Position numbers and translations under genes: made by a program
The notes under the pieces: model-generated
Seen by the model: the letters and a program-made list of their open reading frames with translations, nothing else
Told to the model about the DNA's origin: nothing
Database searches by the model: none
From: Periplaneta americana
Taxonomy: Eukaryota; Arthropoda; Insecta; Blattodea; Blattidae
Length of the DNA: 64,000 nucleotides
Assembly (NCBI RefSeq): GCF_040183065.1
Contig: NC_091117.1
Span: 111,765,001 to 111,829,000, forward strand
Direction of reading: 5' to 3'
In this document: positions 55,151 through 64,000 of the stretch, one piece after another
Layout: every line of letters starts with the position of its first letter
Numbering within the stretch: position 1 is the first letter of the stretch

Positions 55151-57048
55151 TTGTTTTGGTAATTAGATTTGTTATACCTTCTATGAACGTTATTAGTTTA
55201 GACAGAGGATCGGAGGTTGCCTGTATTTTATGAAGAGTGGATCGGATGATTCGAAGGCAATTAAAAATATTAAAGGAACGAAGCAGGTGTAGGATGTCTT
55301 TAAAAAATTCAGCAGGAGAGTCGGGAGGAAGAGTGGTGTTTGTAGAATGACGAAACGTTGTTTCAAAAGCCTGCGGCTGCGCTGGTTGCGAAAGCTGTGG
55401 AAAATCAGAGGAAGTCCAGGCCGGTTGTTGAGTTCGATTTTCAAGACAAAACTTTTGAGTGTTGCGTAATTTTTCTAGCAAAGCATTTTTTTCGTTCTAA
55501 TTGGACTGGACATTGTCCCTAACTAGCTGTGTGTGCACCTTTACAATTTGCACATATGGGTGTGTGAGGTCCCTTAATAGGCCAATCGGAGAATAAATGC
55601 TCTTGACTGAATTTAACGCAGCGAAGTTGTAAGTTGCATCGACGAGAGGTATGTCCAAATCCTTGACATTTGTGACATTGAATTATATGAGGACTTGTTC
55701 TGTAGCTTTCGATTTTAAAGGTGTGATTGTTAATGTCCCGTAATTGATAAATTGTTCTCGAGTGTTCAGTTTTGGGTAGTGTAACAACCCATATTGGTAT
55801 AGGTCATCTCATGGGTGCACCTTCGGTGTCATTGCGAGGTACTGTCATCTGTCGGACATGTTCTACTTTGAAGTTGAGAAGTTCGAGTTCAGTTTTTATT
55901 ACGTCTGATTCGATGAAAGTTAGAAGTCCCTTCAGTACAATTTGTAAAATTTGGTTTCTCTTACGATGAAAGAGTAATGGAACGGAGAAAAATTCTCTCC
56001 GGCGCCGGGATTTGAACCCGGGTTTTCAGCTCTAAGTGCTGATGCTTTATCTACTAAGCCACATCGGATACCACCCCGGCGTCGGACAGAATCGTCTCAG
56101 TTTTAAGTTCCAAATCTTGGGTTCCCTCTAGTGGCCGCCCTCTGCACTACGTCATAGATGTCTATGAACGGAGGACTGAAGTCCACACATGTGCTGAGGT
56201 GCACTCGTTATGAGTGAGTAATTGGCCGGGATCCGACGGAATAAGCGCCGTCTTAAATCACAAATGATTTACGCATATCATATATATTATTTAATGTACT
56301 GAAGTACATATGATATTTACATGCAGATATTCTGCGTCATCATACGATGAAAGAGTAATGAAACGGAGAAAAGTTCTCTCCGGCGCCGGGTTTCCCTTGG
56401 TTCATGTGAGTGGAATTTAAGGTTTTCAGCCTGGAAAATGTTGTATAGTATATCATAGTCCTTATGATAAGCAGTGTGGTATTTGGTCCCTTCAGAAGAG
56501 TAGCCGATTTTCATTGGTTGAGTGAGGAGTGATTGCGGCTTTTCATTGTTAGCGAATGAAATGTCTGGTGGAATGTTTGTAACTACGATTGGTGGCATTC
56601 TTGCTTGTTTGAGATGAGTAGTGGGATTGTTTGTATTTTGGTTGGTATTAGTTGTATGCTGTAGGTTTTCATCATTAGGTGAAGTTACGTCAGTGTCCAT
56701 ATGAGACGCAAGAGGTTCAAAGCTGTTCTCTAGGTTAATGTCTGGGTGAATAATTGACTCTTGCGAAGTGTCAGGATTGTATCTGAATTTGCAATAATTT
56801 GTTATTGAGTGGGAATTAATTTTGCTGTTTTTCGTTGACTGTTCAGAGTTGTTTTTTCCTTCTGTCAGTGTTGTTTCTACTGATGTTTCGGAATATTGTT
56901 GAGTTAAATGAAGTTTTTTCGAATCCATTTTGTTTTTTGTTGACGTTCGCGAGAAGTTTCTGAGACTAGATGATTGTATCGTGAAGATGGTTTCATTACC
57001 TGAAACATGCGGTATTAATTGCAAATCGTCGTCCTCTGGAGACGACAT
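55145..57048 (-). pseudogene. Jockey-like ORF1 (gag-like, CCHC zinc knuckles), split by a SINE
   Basis: ATG at 57048 opens MSSPEDDDLQLIPHVSGNET with a long polar Asn/Thr/Ser-rich region, IVVTNIPPDISFANNEKPQS, GYSSEGTKYHTAYHKDYDIL and YNIFQAENLKFHSHEPRE up to the SINE at about 56392. Beyond the SINE: LKGLLTFIESDVIKTELELL, MTVPRND, FKIESYRTSPHIIQCHKCQG, FGHTSRRC (first CCHC), then ICANCKGAHTAS (second). This is the RNA-binding gag layout of Jockey elements. Stops near 55810 and 55520. Confidence 0.78.
55968..56392 (-). mobile_element. tRNA-derived SINE, partly duplicated, inside Jockey ORF1
   Basis: On the minus strand a tRNA-like head (GTATCCGATGTGGCTTAGTA, box B GGGTTCAAATCCCGG) is followed by CGCCGGAGAGAATTTTTCTC, CGTTCCATTACTCTTTCATCG, at which point Jockey sequence resumes. 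The same string (CGCCGGAGAGAACTTTTCTC, CGTTTCATTACTCTTTCATCG) occurs at the upstream edge (56344-56392), giving two copies of the 3' module around about 330 bp of unrelated sequence. The head is not present at the upstream copy, so the arrangement is a chimaeric dimer. No exact target duplication seen. Confidence 0.65.
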
Positions 57049-57205
57049 CGTAGTATTGGATGTTGATGTTGGAAGCAGTTGTGGCCGGTTTAAATCTTGT
57101 GATGAACACTAAATCTTCTTTCTGTGAAGAAAAGTAGAGCGGAAGCGGGCAGTCCCGCCGAAACAGAAGTCCGGAATAAAGTAAACAAAACGTAGGTAGA
57201 ATCAC

Positions 57206-57637
57206 TTATAATGTTGCACAGTCATGATAAAATTAGTATAATGAAACAATATACTCTGATAATAATTGAAGAACACAAGGAAACACTCAATAACACGAAC
57301 TATATACTTGAGAGGCACAGTAGCGATGTGTATGAAACACTCGTCTAAGTACAGTACGTCCACTCAGGAAGGCAGTACGTGCTCGAATCAGTTTTCTCTA
57401 GCACGCATCTTCTAATACAGTGGTATTCAATCTATGGTTGTCTTGATTACGTATGTTAAAATGGTAACATAAGTATTTATTTTATTATACTTGCTGATCA
57501 TTATTGCATTATATTATAGTTTCTTTTGCAATATCAATTTTTGTTTTTCTTTGCTTGAATAACATTTTGCGTAAATCATTAGTATTATTATTATTGCATC
57601 AATAACTATTGTATTATAATAATATTAATGATAATAA
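57206..57637. other. Interior of the 49.9-58.4 kb transposon, no feature
   Basis: AT-rich; no coding frame. The 5' end of the Jockey-like element is somewhere in 57110-57300 but not exactly placed. Confidence 0.4.
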
Positions 57638-57638
57638 C

Positions 57639-57713
<75 letters not shown>
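57638..57713. repeat. (TAA)n microsatellite
   Basis: An almost perfect TAA run of about 75 nt. Between it and the right TIR (57714-58200) no gene is seen apart from the decayed MATEQLIECV start. Confidence 0.95.
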
Positions 57714-57714
<1 letters not shown>

Positions 57715-58394
57715 TCTGAAAATAGAAGACACCGGTAGATCACTTTTACAATTAAAACGAATTAGAGGGAACGAAATCTGAAGGAAAAACACGAAACTGA
57801 GAACAATCAACTTTCCAAAGTAAATCAACCAGATGAAGAATGTTGAATGAAAGCAAAATTTTTAATTTAACAAATCCAAACTTACGAGAAACAAAATTGT
57901 AAATTCCATTAAATCAAATTGAAAATCTGCATACCTACTATTATTTGACAAGTCATTAATAAATCTCAAATAAGACTGTAATATTATTGGCATGTTTGTA
58001 ATCTTCGTACTCGATGAGTAATGCAAAATTAATCAAAGAATTTTTACGATAGTAGTAATGGAACTATTCATCATTGCGAGGTGAACCTAGCGGCAGAAAT
58101 TGTAATAACGCTCCGAGACCCACTCTTTATCATCCTAAGCGCCAGCTTTTATAATCTCGTACGCAACGCTCGTAACACACTCTATTAACTGTTCAGTCGC
58201 CATTCCCAAAATGAATGCGAGACGCGGGAAAACGCTGGTTGCAGCGAACTGCGAGTAGAACGCTGCAGTCCCGCCACCTAGGCGGGATTGTGTCGCTGCG
58301 GTGTGAGTGAATCCCTATCCCGCTGTACTCTATAATTCGCATCGGTTTCGCATTCGCTGACGCTCTCGCGTCCCGCGTTGGTGTGAGCAGACCT

Positions 58395-59166
58395 TTATGA
58401 AGACAATGAGCGTTAATAACAATAGGCATCTTAGTCCTATGTGCTTTCCGCCTTTACTCCGAAGGAAGATTCCATGGTACTTACTTCTGTCGGAGGCTGA
58501 GTAGGTCCCAGAGTCATAGTGCAACCGAAAGGACTTGGTCAATTATTGGAAATATTCACGATCCAATCGGGAATCGAAACAGCGACCTTTGGTTTTTGTA
58601 GAATAGCACCTCAATCATTACACTATTTCGTGCCTATGTCATTCATCCATATAGGTGTAGGCTAAATAGGGAAACTATTTTTCTTGATCTCTCCATATTG
58701 TATACAATTGAAGAGTCCATTGCAAAAAGGGGGACTGTCGTAAATTTGTGAAAAATGAGATCAAGGTTCAGTACTATAGATGAAAAAGAGTAGAATACAA
58801 TACACTTTGTTGCACTGCAAGAAAGAAGATAGTTCCAGATGTACATCGTGTTGACGAATTGGTTTACAACACAAAAAGGGGGAATGTCAGAGCGAAACAG
58901 TATAAAACAGGAGAATGTCATGTATTTACATTGGCATCTATATGAAAAGACTAAGAACTCGTTTGTTTACGAGAATTATTTGTTCATAGTTATGCGTAGA
59001 CATTTTCTGCTGTATTATGTATTATTATTTTTTACTTACTTTCACTTTTACTAGCTTTCCACTTTACGGCAGTTCGCTCTTTGATTCCTGCTTTCAAGAG
59101 CTTCTTATTCTCCCACTGTCCCTCTTCCATCCCTCTCTTCACCATGAAAGTGTGTATTCCTTCATA
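58395..59166. other. No gene seen
   Basis: Contains a short inverted/direct phrase (AAAAAGGGGGACTGTCG and AAAAAGGGGGAATGTCAG at about 58724 and 58874), otherwise nothing that I can support. Confidence 0.4.
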
Positions 59167-59870
59167 TCATGTCTTTCTAGCTCTTCCACGCTTTCTTCTG
59201 CCTGGCACAGTCCAATTGAGGATACATTTAGGCCACCGTTCCTCCGACATCCGTTGTACATGTCCATACCACTGTAAAGACCTATTTTCTATTCTGTCCA
59301 TAACAGTTTCATCTACATCAATTTCTTCCCTAATATATGTGTTTCTTACATTTTCTAGTCTGGATATCCTCATACTTCTTCGCAATTCATCCATTTCTGT
59401 CGCCAACACCCTTTTCTGCATTTTTTCATAAACAGTGTTGGTGACATCCGCATCCCTGTCTTAGTCCTTTTGTTGTAATGAATTCTGATGATAACCGATT
59501 TCCGACTTTAACACATGGCTTACATTCGTACATTCTTTTAATAAAAGTAATGAGAGCTTTAGGGATTCCAAATTGCTCCATTGACACTCAAAATCTGTTG
59601 ATAGGTATAGAATTATAGGCCTTTTCAAGATCGATAAATACCATATGTACTTCCTTTCCATTGACCACCATTTTTTCAATAATTTGTCTGATCACAAATA
59701 TATTGTGCAATCATGATTTACCGGTTGTAAAGCCTGCCTGATCTTCTGATGTTTTATGTCCCATTATTTCCTCCAATCCAATTTTAATAATGGTACTTAA
59801 AATCCTACTAATTTTTGCCATGACACTAATGCCTCTATAATTTGCTGTTATTTTTTAAGTTTGAAAATTA
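59167..59870 (-). mobile_element. LINE fragment (RT start joined to RT C-terminus by deletion)
   Basis: The minus strand reads ANYRGISVMAKISRILSTII, QAGFTTGKS, IFVIRQIIEKMVVNGKEVHM, VFIDLEKAYNSIPIN, then IPKALITFIKRMYECKPCVK, TTKGLRQGC, where it changes frame. From 59421 it carries a C-terminal segment: RRSMRISRLENVRNTYIREE, RIENRSLQWYGHVQRMSEER, VPGRRKRGRARKT. FIDLEKAYN is the first catalytic Asp; the YADD box is missing, so about 150 residues are deleted. RTE/'endonuclease-reverse transcriptase'-like. Confidence 0.75.
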
Positions 59871-60904
59871 TGTCTAAATATGGCATATTCGGAAGACAGT
59901 GAAGGTGAGTGCATCAGTCTTAAGAAGATAAACACTGGTACAAGGGAACATGAAGTTACAAGTAGTGATTTAATGAAGACTTTGAGGTTATCAACATATG
60001 AAACTGGACCAGACTGCAAGAGCAAACGTTATCGGTGTTTTGAGGTCATTTCGCAACAAGAAATTAAACGCATTATTAAAGATTTTAATTCTTTAGGATC
60101 TCTGGATGAACAAAACGCATATCTATGCGGATTAATAACCGAACATTCGATTCAGTATCGTAGACCACGAAACCCAGAAGAAAATGCTTTATTTCCTGAT
60201 AAGTTTTATTCATACAGAATGAGAATCGTCAAAGAAGATGGTACCAAAGGAATTTCTGTATGCTATAAGACATTTTACATGGCATTACCAAGAAACGTAT
60301 TCAGAAAACTGTAAAACTACTGGGACACAATCGACAGATCGACGAGGCCTATATGACCACAATCACTACAGAAAACCAAAAGATGTCGCAGACAATGTGG
60401 TCAAACATATCAACTCTTTCAAGGGACGGCAGAGCCATTACAGTAGGAAGAAAAGTGAGAGAGTTTATGTATAGTAAGCGAGTGGATTTAGCCTATTTGG
60501 GAAATCTCAGACCTCGAGTGACATTTATTAGAACTATTTCGTGAATAAAATAAAAACGTAAATAATATATCCCTAAAATTCGCTCACAAAATATTAATAA
60601 TTATATATTTATGAATAATTAACCTATTCAGACATTGTGAAGTCTAAATAGGTGAATAACGACTACTGCAATAAATAAATTGAATGTTATTCAGTAATGC
60701 CAATTGAGAGAAGAAAAATACAGGTTTAAAAACGACGGGTACTCGGGAAAAACGATCAAGGTCCATCAAAAATTGAAATTGAGTTAATAATGCCATCTTA
60801 TAGTGGAAAGGGAGTACTATCATTTGGTCTAGCTAGTTTTCTGTCAAATTGATTATGATCCTCGAAAATGAGCGTTAAAATTTTCATGTACTTTTCTTTT
60901 TTAA

Positions 60905-61100
60905 TTTAGGCCGACCAGAGGCCGTTAACAAAAGTTATTTTTGTTTTCTGTTTTCGTTTTCACTTGTTTCCTTTGTTTTACTTACACTAATACAAACACA
61001 ACATCCATGCCCGAGGCGGGACTCGAACCCACAACCCTTCGGACCAAGTGATAGAGTCATGCCGTTCCCCTACCGCTTGAGCCATCCGGGCCGGCTTAAT
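60905..61100 (-). mobile_element. tRNA-derived SINE within family Y
   Basis: The minus strand from about 61098: GCCGGCCCGGATGGCTCAAG, CGGTAGGGGAACGGC (box A region) and box B GGGTTCGAGTCCCGCCTCGG. The body GATGTTGTGTTTGTATTAGT leads to CGGCCTCTGGTCGGCC and an A-rich end. No target duplication found. Confidence 0.72.
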
Positions 61101-61575
61101 ATAGGTTTAAAAATTAATGTTAATTACACATACTGCGCGTTCCTCTTGTTATTATAACAGAAATACATTTTCATTATCTGCTGAAATTATAACTTAATTT
61201 AAACATCTTATAGTATGTATAATTACAAATAACCTGATTAATACATTAATTATTGTTATGAAGGAGTGCCATTTTCTTTAGATAGAATGGATATGGAATT
61301 AGAAGATGAAGATGTAGATGAGGAAGTAGGATTTCGCACTTCATTTAGTACAATGGATTCATGCTCATCGATTTACGTGGAAAAAGTTGGCGACATTGAC
61401 TAAACAAAGAACGACCATGGGATAAATTGATAGTGATAAATCGAGCTGCAGAAATTATCGTGATGTATGACTGTGATTGGTTGGAATTCAAAATTTTATT
61501 ACACTTAATTGCCGAAAATAGAATGACGTCATATAAACGAAATAGTCTTCCAGATACATTAAATATATTAATAAA

Positions 61576-62861
61576 ACTAGCCGCACCCGTGCGCTCCGCT
61601 GCACCCGTTAGAAATAAATATAAAGTAATTATATAATTAAAATAGGACATTTGATCCAGGGAGCATTCGTGTTTGATAGAAGGATAAATCGTTTAATACG
61701 TTACTTAATTTAAATTGTATTTTAATAATTAAAATGCGATCATTTTGGTCCAGAGACACTCATTTGGTGCAATGACAATTCCTTTAACATGTTTCTTAAT
61801 TTTTACTACATGCAACCATAGTTTAATGAAGATTGACATCATTTAGATTTAATGCCTATACTTTATTTTACTTGTTATAGGTTTCCATTGAATTATGGTA
61901 GTAACTTAATTTTAACCCTTGTTTTCTACGTATTCAGTAAATGGCGCTTGGCCCACTATGGTTCTGAACCCTTCAAATAACTTAAATTATATAATATAAT
62001 ATAATATAATATAATATAATATAATATAATATAATATAATATAATATAATATAATATAATATAATATAATATAATATAATATTATATTATATTATATTAT
62101 ATCATATTATATTATATTATATTATATTATATTATATTATATTATATTATATTATATTATATTATATTATATCAGAAGTTACTGTAATAACATTATAGCA
62201 TTATGTCCACCTAGAGAAACTACACTTTCCAATGGTGAAATAATAATTAATTATACAAATCGGTTAATTTAGCTTCCGATATTACTTCATACAAACACAG
62301 AAACATTCTCTGTAGGCTATCTTTCAGAGCTTTCGATTGTTGTTGTCCAAGGCCCCTTATAGACAAAGTCATTTGTTTTTTAATTCATTATACGGCCTTA
62401 GATGACAGTTATTTTAATTTTAAAACTCATTTATCTCATTAAATATCAGTCCTATCAAAATTTTTCGAGGAATAATACTTATCGAAAATTATTTTTAAAG
62501 AAACGTTTGTTATGTAATATTTTTCACAAAAATCAATAATAAGCGAGATATTTCGATTTATTTAATTCAGGCCCCCTTACAACCTCCCTTTTAAATAATG
62601 TATTTTGAATGCCATATAGCCTAAAATCTAAGTTACAACGAACTTAATTTATATTCCAATTTTCATCGAAATCCGTTCAGCCATTATCGCGTGCAAAGGT
62701 AACAAACATACAGACAGACAGACAGACAGACATACAAACAAAAATTTCAAAAAAGCGATTTTCGGTTTCAGGGTGGTTAATTATATATCTTAGGACCAAT
62801 TATTTTTGGAAAATCGAAAATTACCAGAAAAATTTCGGCCACTGATTTATTATTAGTATAG
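61576..62861 (+). mobile_element. Dispersed repeat 'A', copy 2, inserted in family Y
   Basis: It begins ACTAGCCGCACCCGTGCGCT and ends GATTTATTATTAGTATAG, with the same internal order as the copy at 4287-7479 (CATTTTGGTCCAGAGACACT, ATTACTTCATACAAACACAG, TTCATCGAAATCCGTTCAGC, (CAGA)n). The family-Y frame breaks at its left edge (NILIK) and resumes at its right edge (MYEEEKPPP), which fixes its limits to within a few bases. Confidence 0.78.
61989..62172. repeat. Strand-switching pentanucleotide satellite (ATAAT)n-(ATTAT)n
   Basis: About 92 nt of (ATAAT)n run to 62080, followed immediately by about 92 nt of (ATTAT)n, the reverse complement unit, with one interruption (ATCAT) at about 62101. The tract is therefore a near-perfect inverted repeat of about 184 nt able to form a cruciform. 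Confidence 0.92.
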
Positions 62862-64000
62862 ATGTATTAAATGTACGAAGAAGAAAAACCGCCACCTGTT
62901 TCATATGAATATTACACGAAGATATTCAATACGAGATTTAATATCGCATTTGGCTATCTATGCTTCGATATATGCAGTGCATGTGATAAGTACCAGGCTA
63001 ATGCAAAGGTGCTTCAACAAAAGTTATCCGATTCTTCCTTATCAGGAGATGAAAAACACAACATTGAGAATCAGATAAAGACAGCACAAGTGGAAAATGA
63101 AGTTCATAAACATAAAGCCGAAGTATTTTATAACAGAAAACCAAAAGCAAGGAAGAACAGCATGAAGAGTGGCATGCACGAAGCTATTACTTTTGATTTT
63201 CAGAAAAAAAACTTATGATGCCTAACTTTACAATGAACGATGTATAATATAGACAACTATCATTCTATTCCTTCAACATCCGGGATATTTACTATTCTAC
63301 TGATATCAAGAAACAGTAGGAAAAAAAGTTTTGATGAAGTGACCTCATTCCTTCATCGTCCAATTTTTAATATTTTATAACCCAAAGTGAAGAATCTTGA
63401 GGTGCTTTGTGATGCATGCGCCGGTCAAAACAAAAGCATTGTGTTTTCCGGTTTTCCCATAATGTGGTGTATGCTACTCGGAGACTGGTTTGCATTAAAG
63501 TAACATTTCCCGTTCGCGGATATTCTTATTTAGAATGCGACCGAAATATGGCTCTCATAAACCAGAAATATCCAACAGAATTACCAGAACATTGGATAGA
63601 AGTACTTGAGAGTGCTCGCATGAAGCCATCTGCTTACCATATTGTTTAACTTATGTTGACCAAGCTATGCTGAGTAACTGGACACTGTACTTGGCACCCT
63701 TGTTTAAGAAGACCTGCTCGATTGCGACAAGACCTATCACTGAAATTGTTGCTTCGATTAATCACCCCCATCTATGATACCAATAACAGATCCTCTTATT
63801 TCAGATGTGTTACCAATTTTATGGGATAAATTCAAAGATTTGCAACTCCTCCAGCAGTTTTGTTGTGCAGATGCAGCAGAATATTACAACAAACTCTATC
63901 GCAAAAGTCCTTCCATTTGAAATAGCAGAGTAAACAGACCTTTCTAAGATTACTGACATTCCTCCTTTTTGTTATTTATTATTTGCATTAATGGTTGACA

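Larger units (their letters stand above)
52338..57205 (-). mobile_element. Jockey-like non-LTR retrotransposon, nearly full length, poly(A) tail
   Basis: On the minus strand: a gag-like ORF1 (about 57048 to 55145), an EN-RT ORF2 (55150 to about 52610), a short 3' UTR and a 57-nt poly(A) tail (poly-T at 52338-52394). It lies inside the 49936-58394 DNA transposon and carries a SINE in ORF1. The length of about 4.8 kb fits the Jockey clade. The uninterrupted poly(A) tail suggests a fairly young insertion, though the coding regions carry several lesions. Confidence 0.85.
49936..58394. mobile_element. DNA transposon (probably PIF/Harbinger type), 8.46 kb with nested LINE
   Basis: The left end AGGTCTGCTCACACCAACGC, GGGACGCGGGAGCGACAGCGAA and the inverted right end AGGTCTGCTCACACCAACGC, GGGACGCGAGAGCGTCAGCGAA agree at about 40 of 42 positions. 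TTA lies outside the right end (58395-58397) and near the left end (49930-49932, separated by extra A residues), compatible with a 3-bp TTA target. Near the right end the minus strand has an ATG (about 58204) opening MATEQLIECV, similar to the start of MADF proteins of Harbinger elements, which soon decays. The class rests on TIR style and this fragment. Confidence 0.72.
59880..63925 (+). pseudogene. Unnamed transposon-associated family Y (CDxCxGQNK motif), interrupted
   Basis: ATG at 59880: an acidic start, then RYRCFEVISQQEIKRIIKDF, EQNAYLCGLI, QYRRPRNPEE, YRMRIVKEDGTKGISVCYKT. A frameshift near 60260 leads to DRRGLYDHNHYRKPKDVADN, VVKHINSFKGRQSHYSRKKS. It resumes at about 61540 with SLPDTLNILIK, is cut by repeat A copy 2, then continues at 62871 with MYEEEKPPPVSYEYYTKIFN, FDICSACDKYQ, ITFDFQKK (frameshift) MPNFTMNDVYY, LCDACAGQNKS (near 63410), GYSYLECDRNMALINQKYPT, ELPEHWIEVLESARMKPSAY. 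The aspartates in FDFQ and CDACAGQN suggest an RNase-H-like nuclease, which is inference. I recall similar proteins across insects but no accepted family name. Confidence 0.65.

Noticed and set aside
58193..58429. 78-codon minus-strand frame with Arg-rich sequence
   Set aside because: It lies across the GC-rich terminal inverted repeat of the transposon and has no motif.

Overview
This is eukaryotic, very probably insect, repeat-rich DNA, most likely from a large-genome polyneopteran such as a cockroach or termite. Base composition is AT-rich, host coding density is extremely low, microsatellites are abundant, and tRNA-derived SINEs, LINEs (Penelope-like, RTE-like, R2-like, CR1/L2-like, Jockey-like) and cut-and-paste DNA transposons (PIF/Harbinger, piggyBac, pogo/Tigger, Tc1/mariner, hAT) are nested in one another. 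The species is inferred from this style of repeat content, not from a diagnostic gene.

The only host gene I can support is a plus-strand coiled-coil protein, probably a CCDC170-like ciliary/Golgi coiled-coil family member. It is seen as three short exons (10737-10835, 11257-11388, 47114-47233). All three are flanked by AG/GT, are multiples of three, and are phase 0. The intron between the second and third is about 35.7 kb and consists almost wholly of transposon debris. The window is therefore largely intronic sequence of this gene.

Layout. 0-4 kb: a Penelope-like element 3' end with GIY-YIG endonuclease, a SINE with a 13-bp target duplication, and degenerate tandem repeats. 4.3-10.5 kb: a dispersed repeat with 'ACTAGCTG' and 'TAGTATAGA' ends, carrying an RTE-like LINE with an 11-bp target duplication; then an R2-like element ending in poly(A). 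12-25.5 kb: SINE, foldback and pogo-like pieces, and an 8.56-kb PIF/Harbinger transposon (16035-24593, TSD TAA). The Harbinger element has a HARBI1-type transposase and a MADF-domain accessory gene whose exons interleave on opposite strands; its intron is swollen by tandem copies of a (CATA)n-bearing repeat. 25.5-36.7 kb: a decayed, unnamed transposon protein family (minus strand) split by at least two insertions. One of these is a 4.56-kb piggyBac element, which itself holds an 84-bp TTAA-flanked micro-element, a SINE split by a Harbinger element, and a second SINE within the transposase gene. 37-41 kb: LINE fragments with a shared 3' hairpin, a 240-bp TA-flanked MITE, and a hAT terminus. 41.4-46.1 kb: an almost complete CR1/L2-type LINE with a PHD plus esterase ORF1 and an EN-RT ORF2 in the same frame after a single TGA. 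49.9-58.4 kb: a DNA transposon recognised by about 40-bp terminal inverted repeats, containing a Tc1/IS630-like transposase fragment and a 4.8-kb minus-strand Jockey-like LINE that itself carries a SINE. 59-64 kb: a LINE fragment and a broken copy of a second unnamed transposon-associated family with a CDxCxGQNK motif, interrupted by another 'ACTAGCTG' repeat that holds a strand-switching pentanucleotide satellite.

Most reading frames are fragments or carry stops and frameshifts. The Harbinger MADF gene and transposase exon 2, and ORF1 of the CR1/L2-like LINE, are the most intact coding units.
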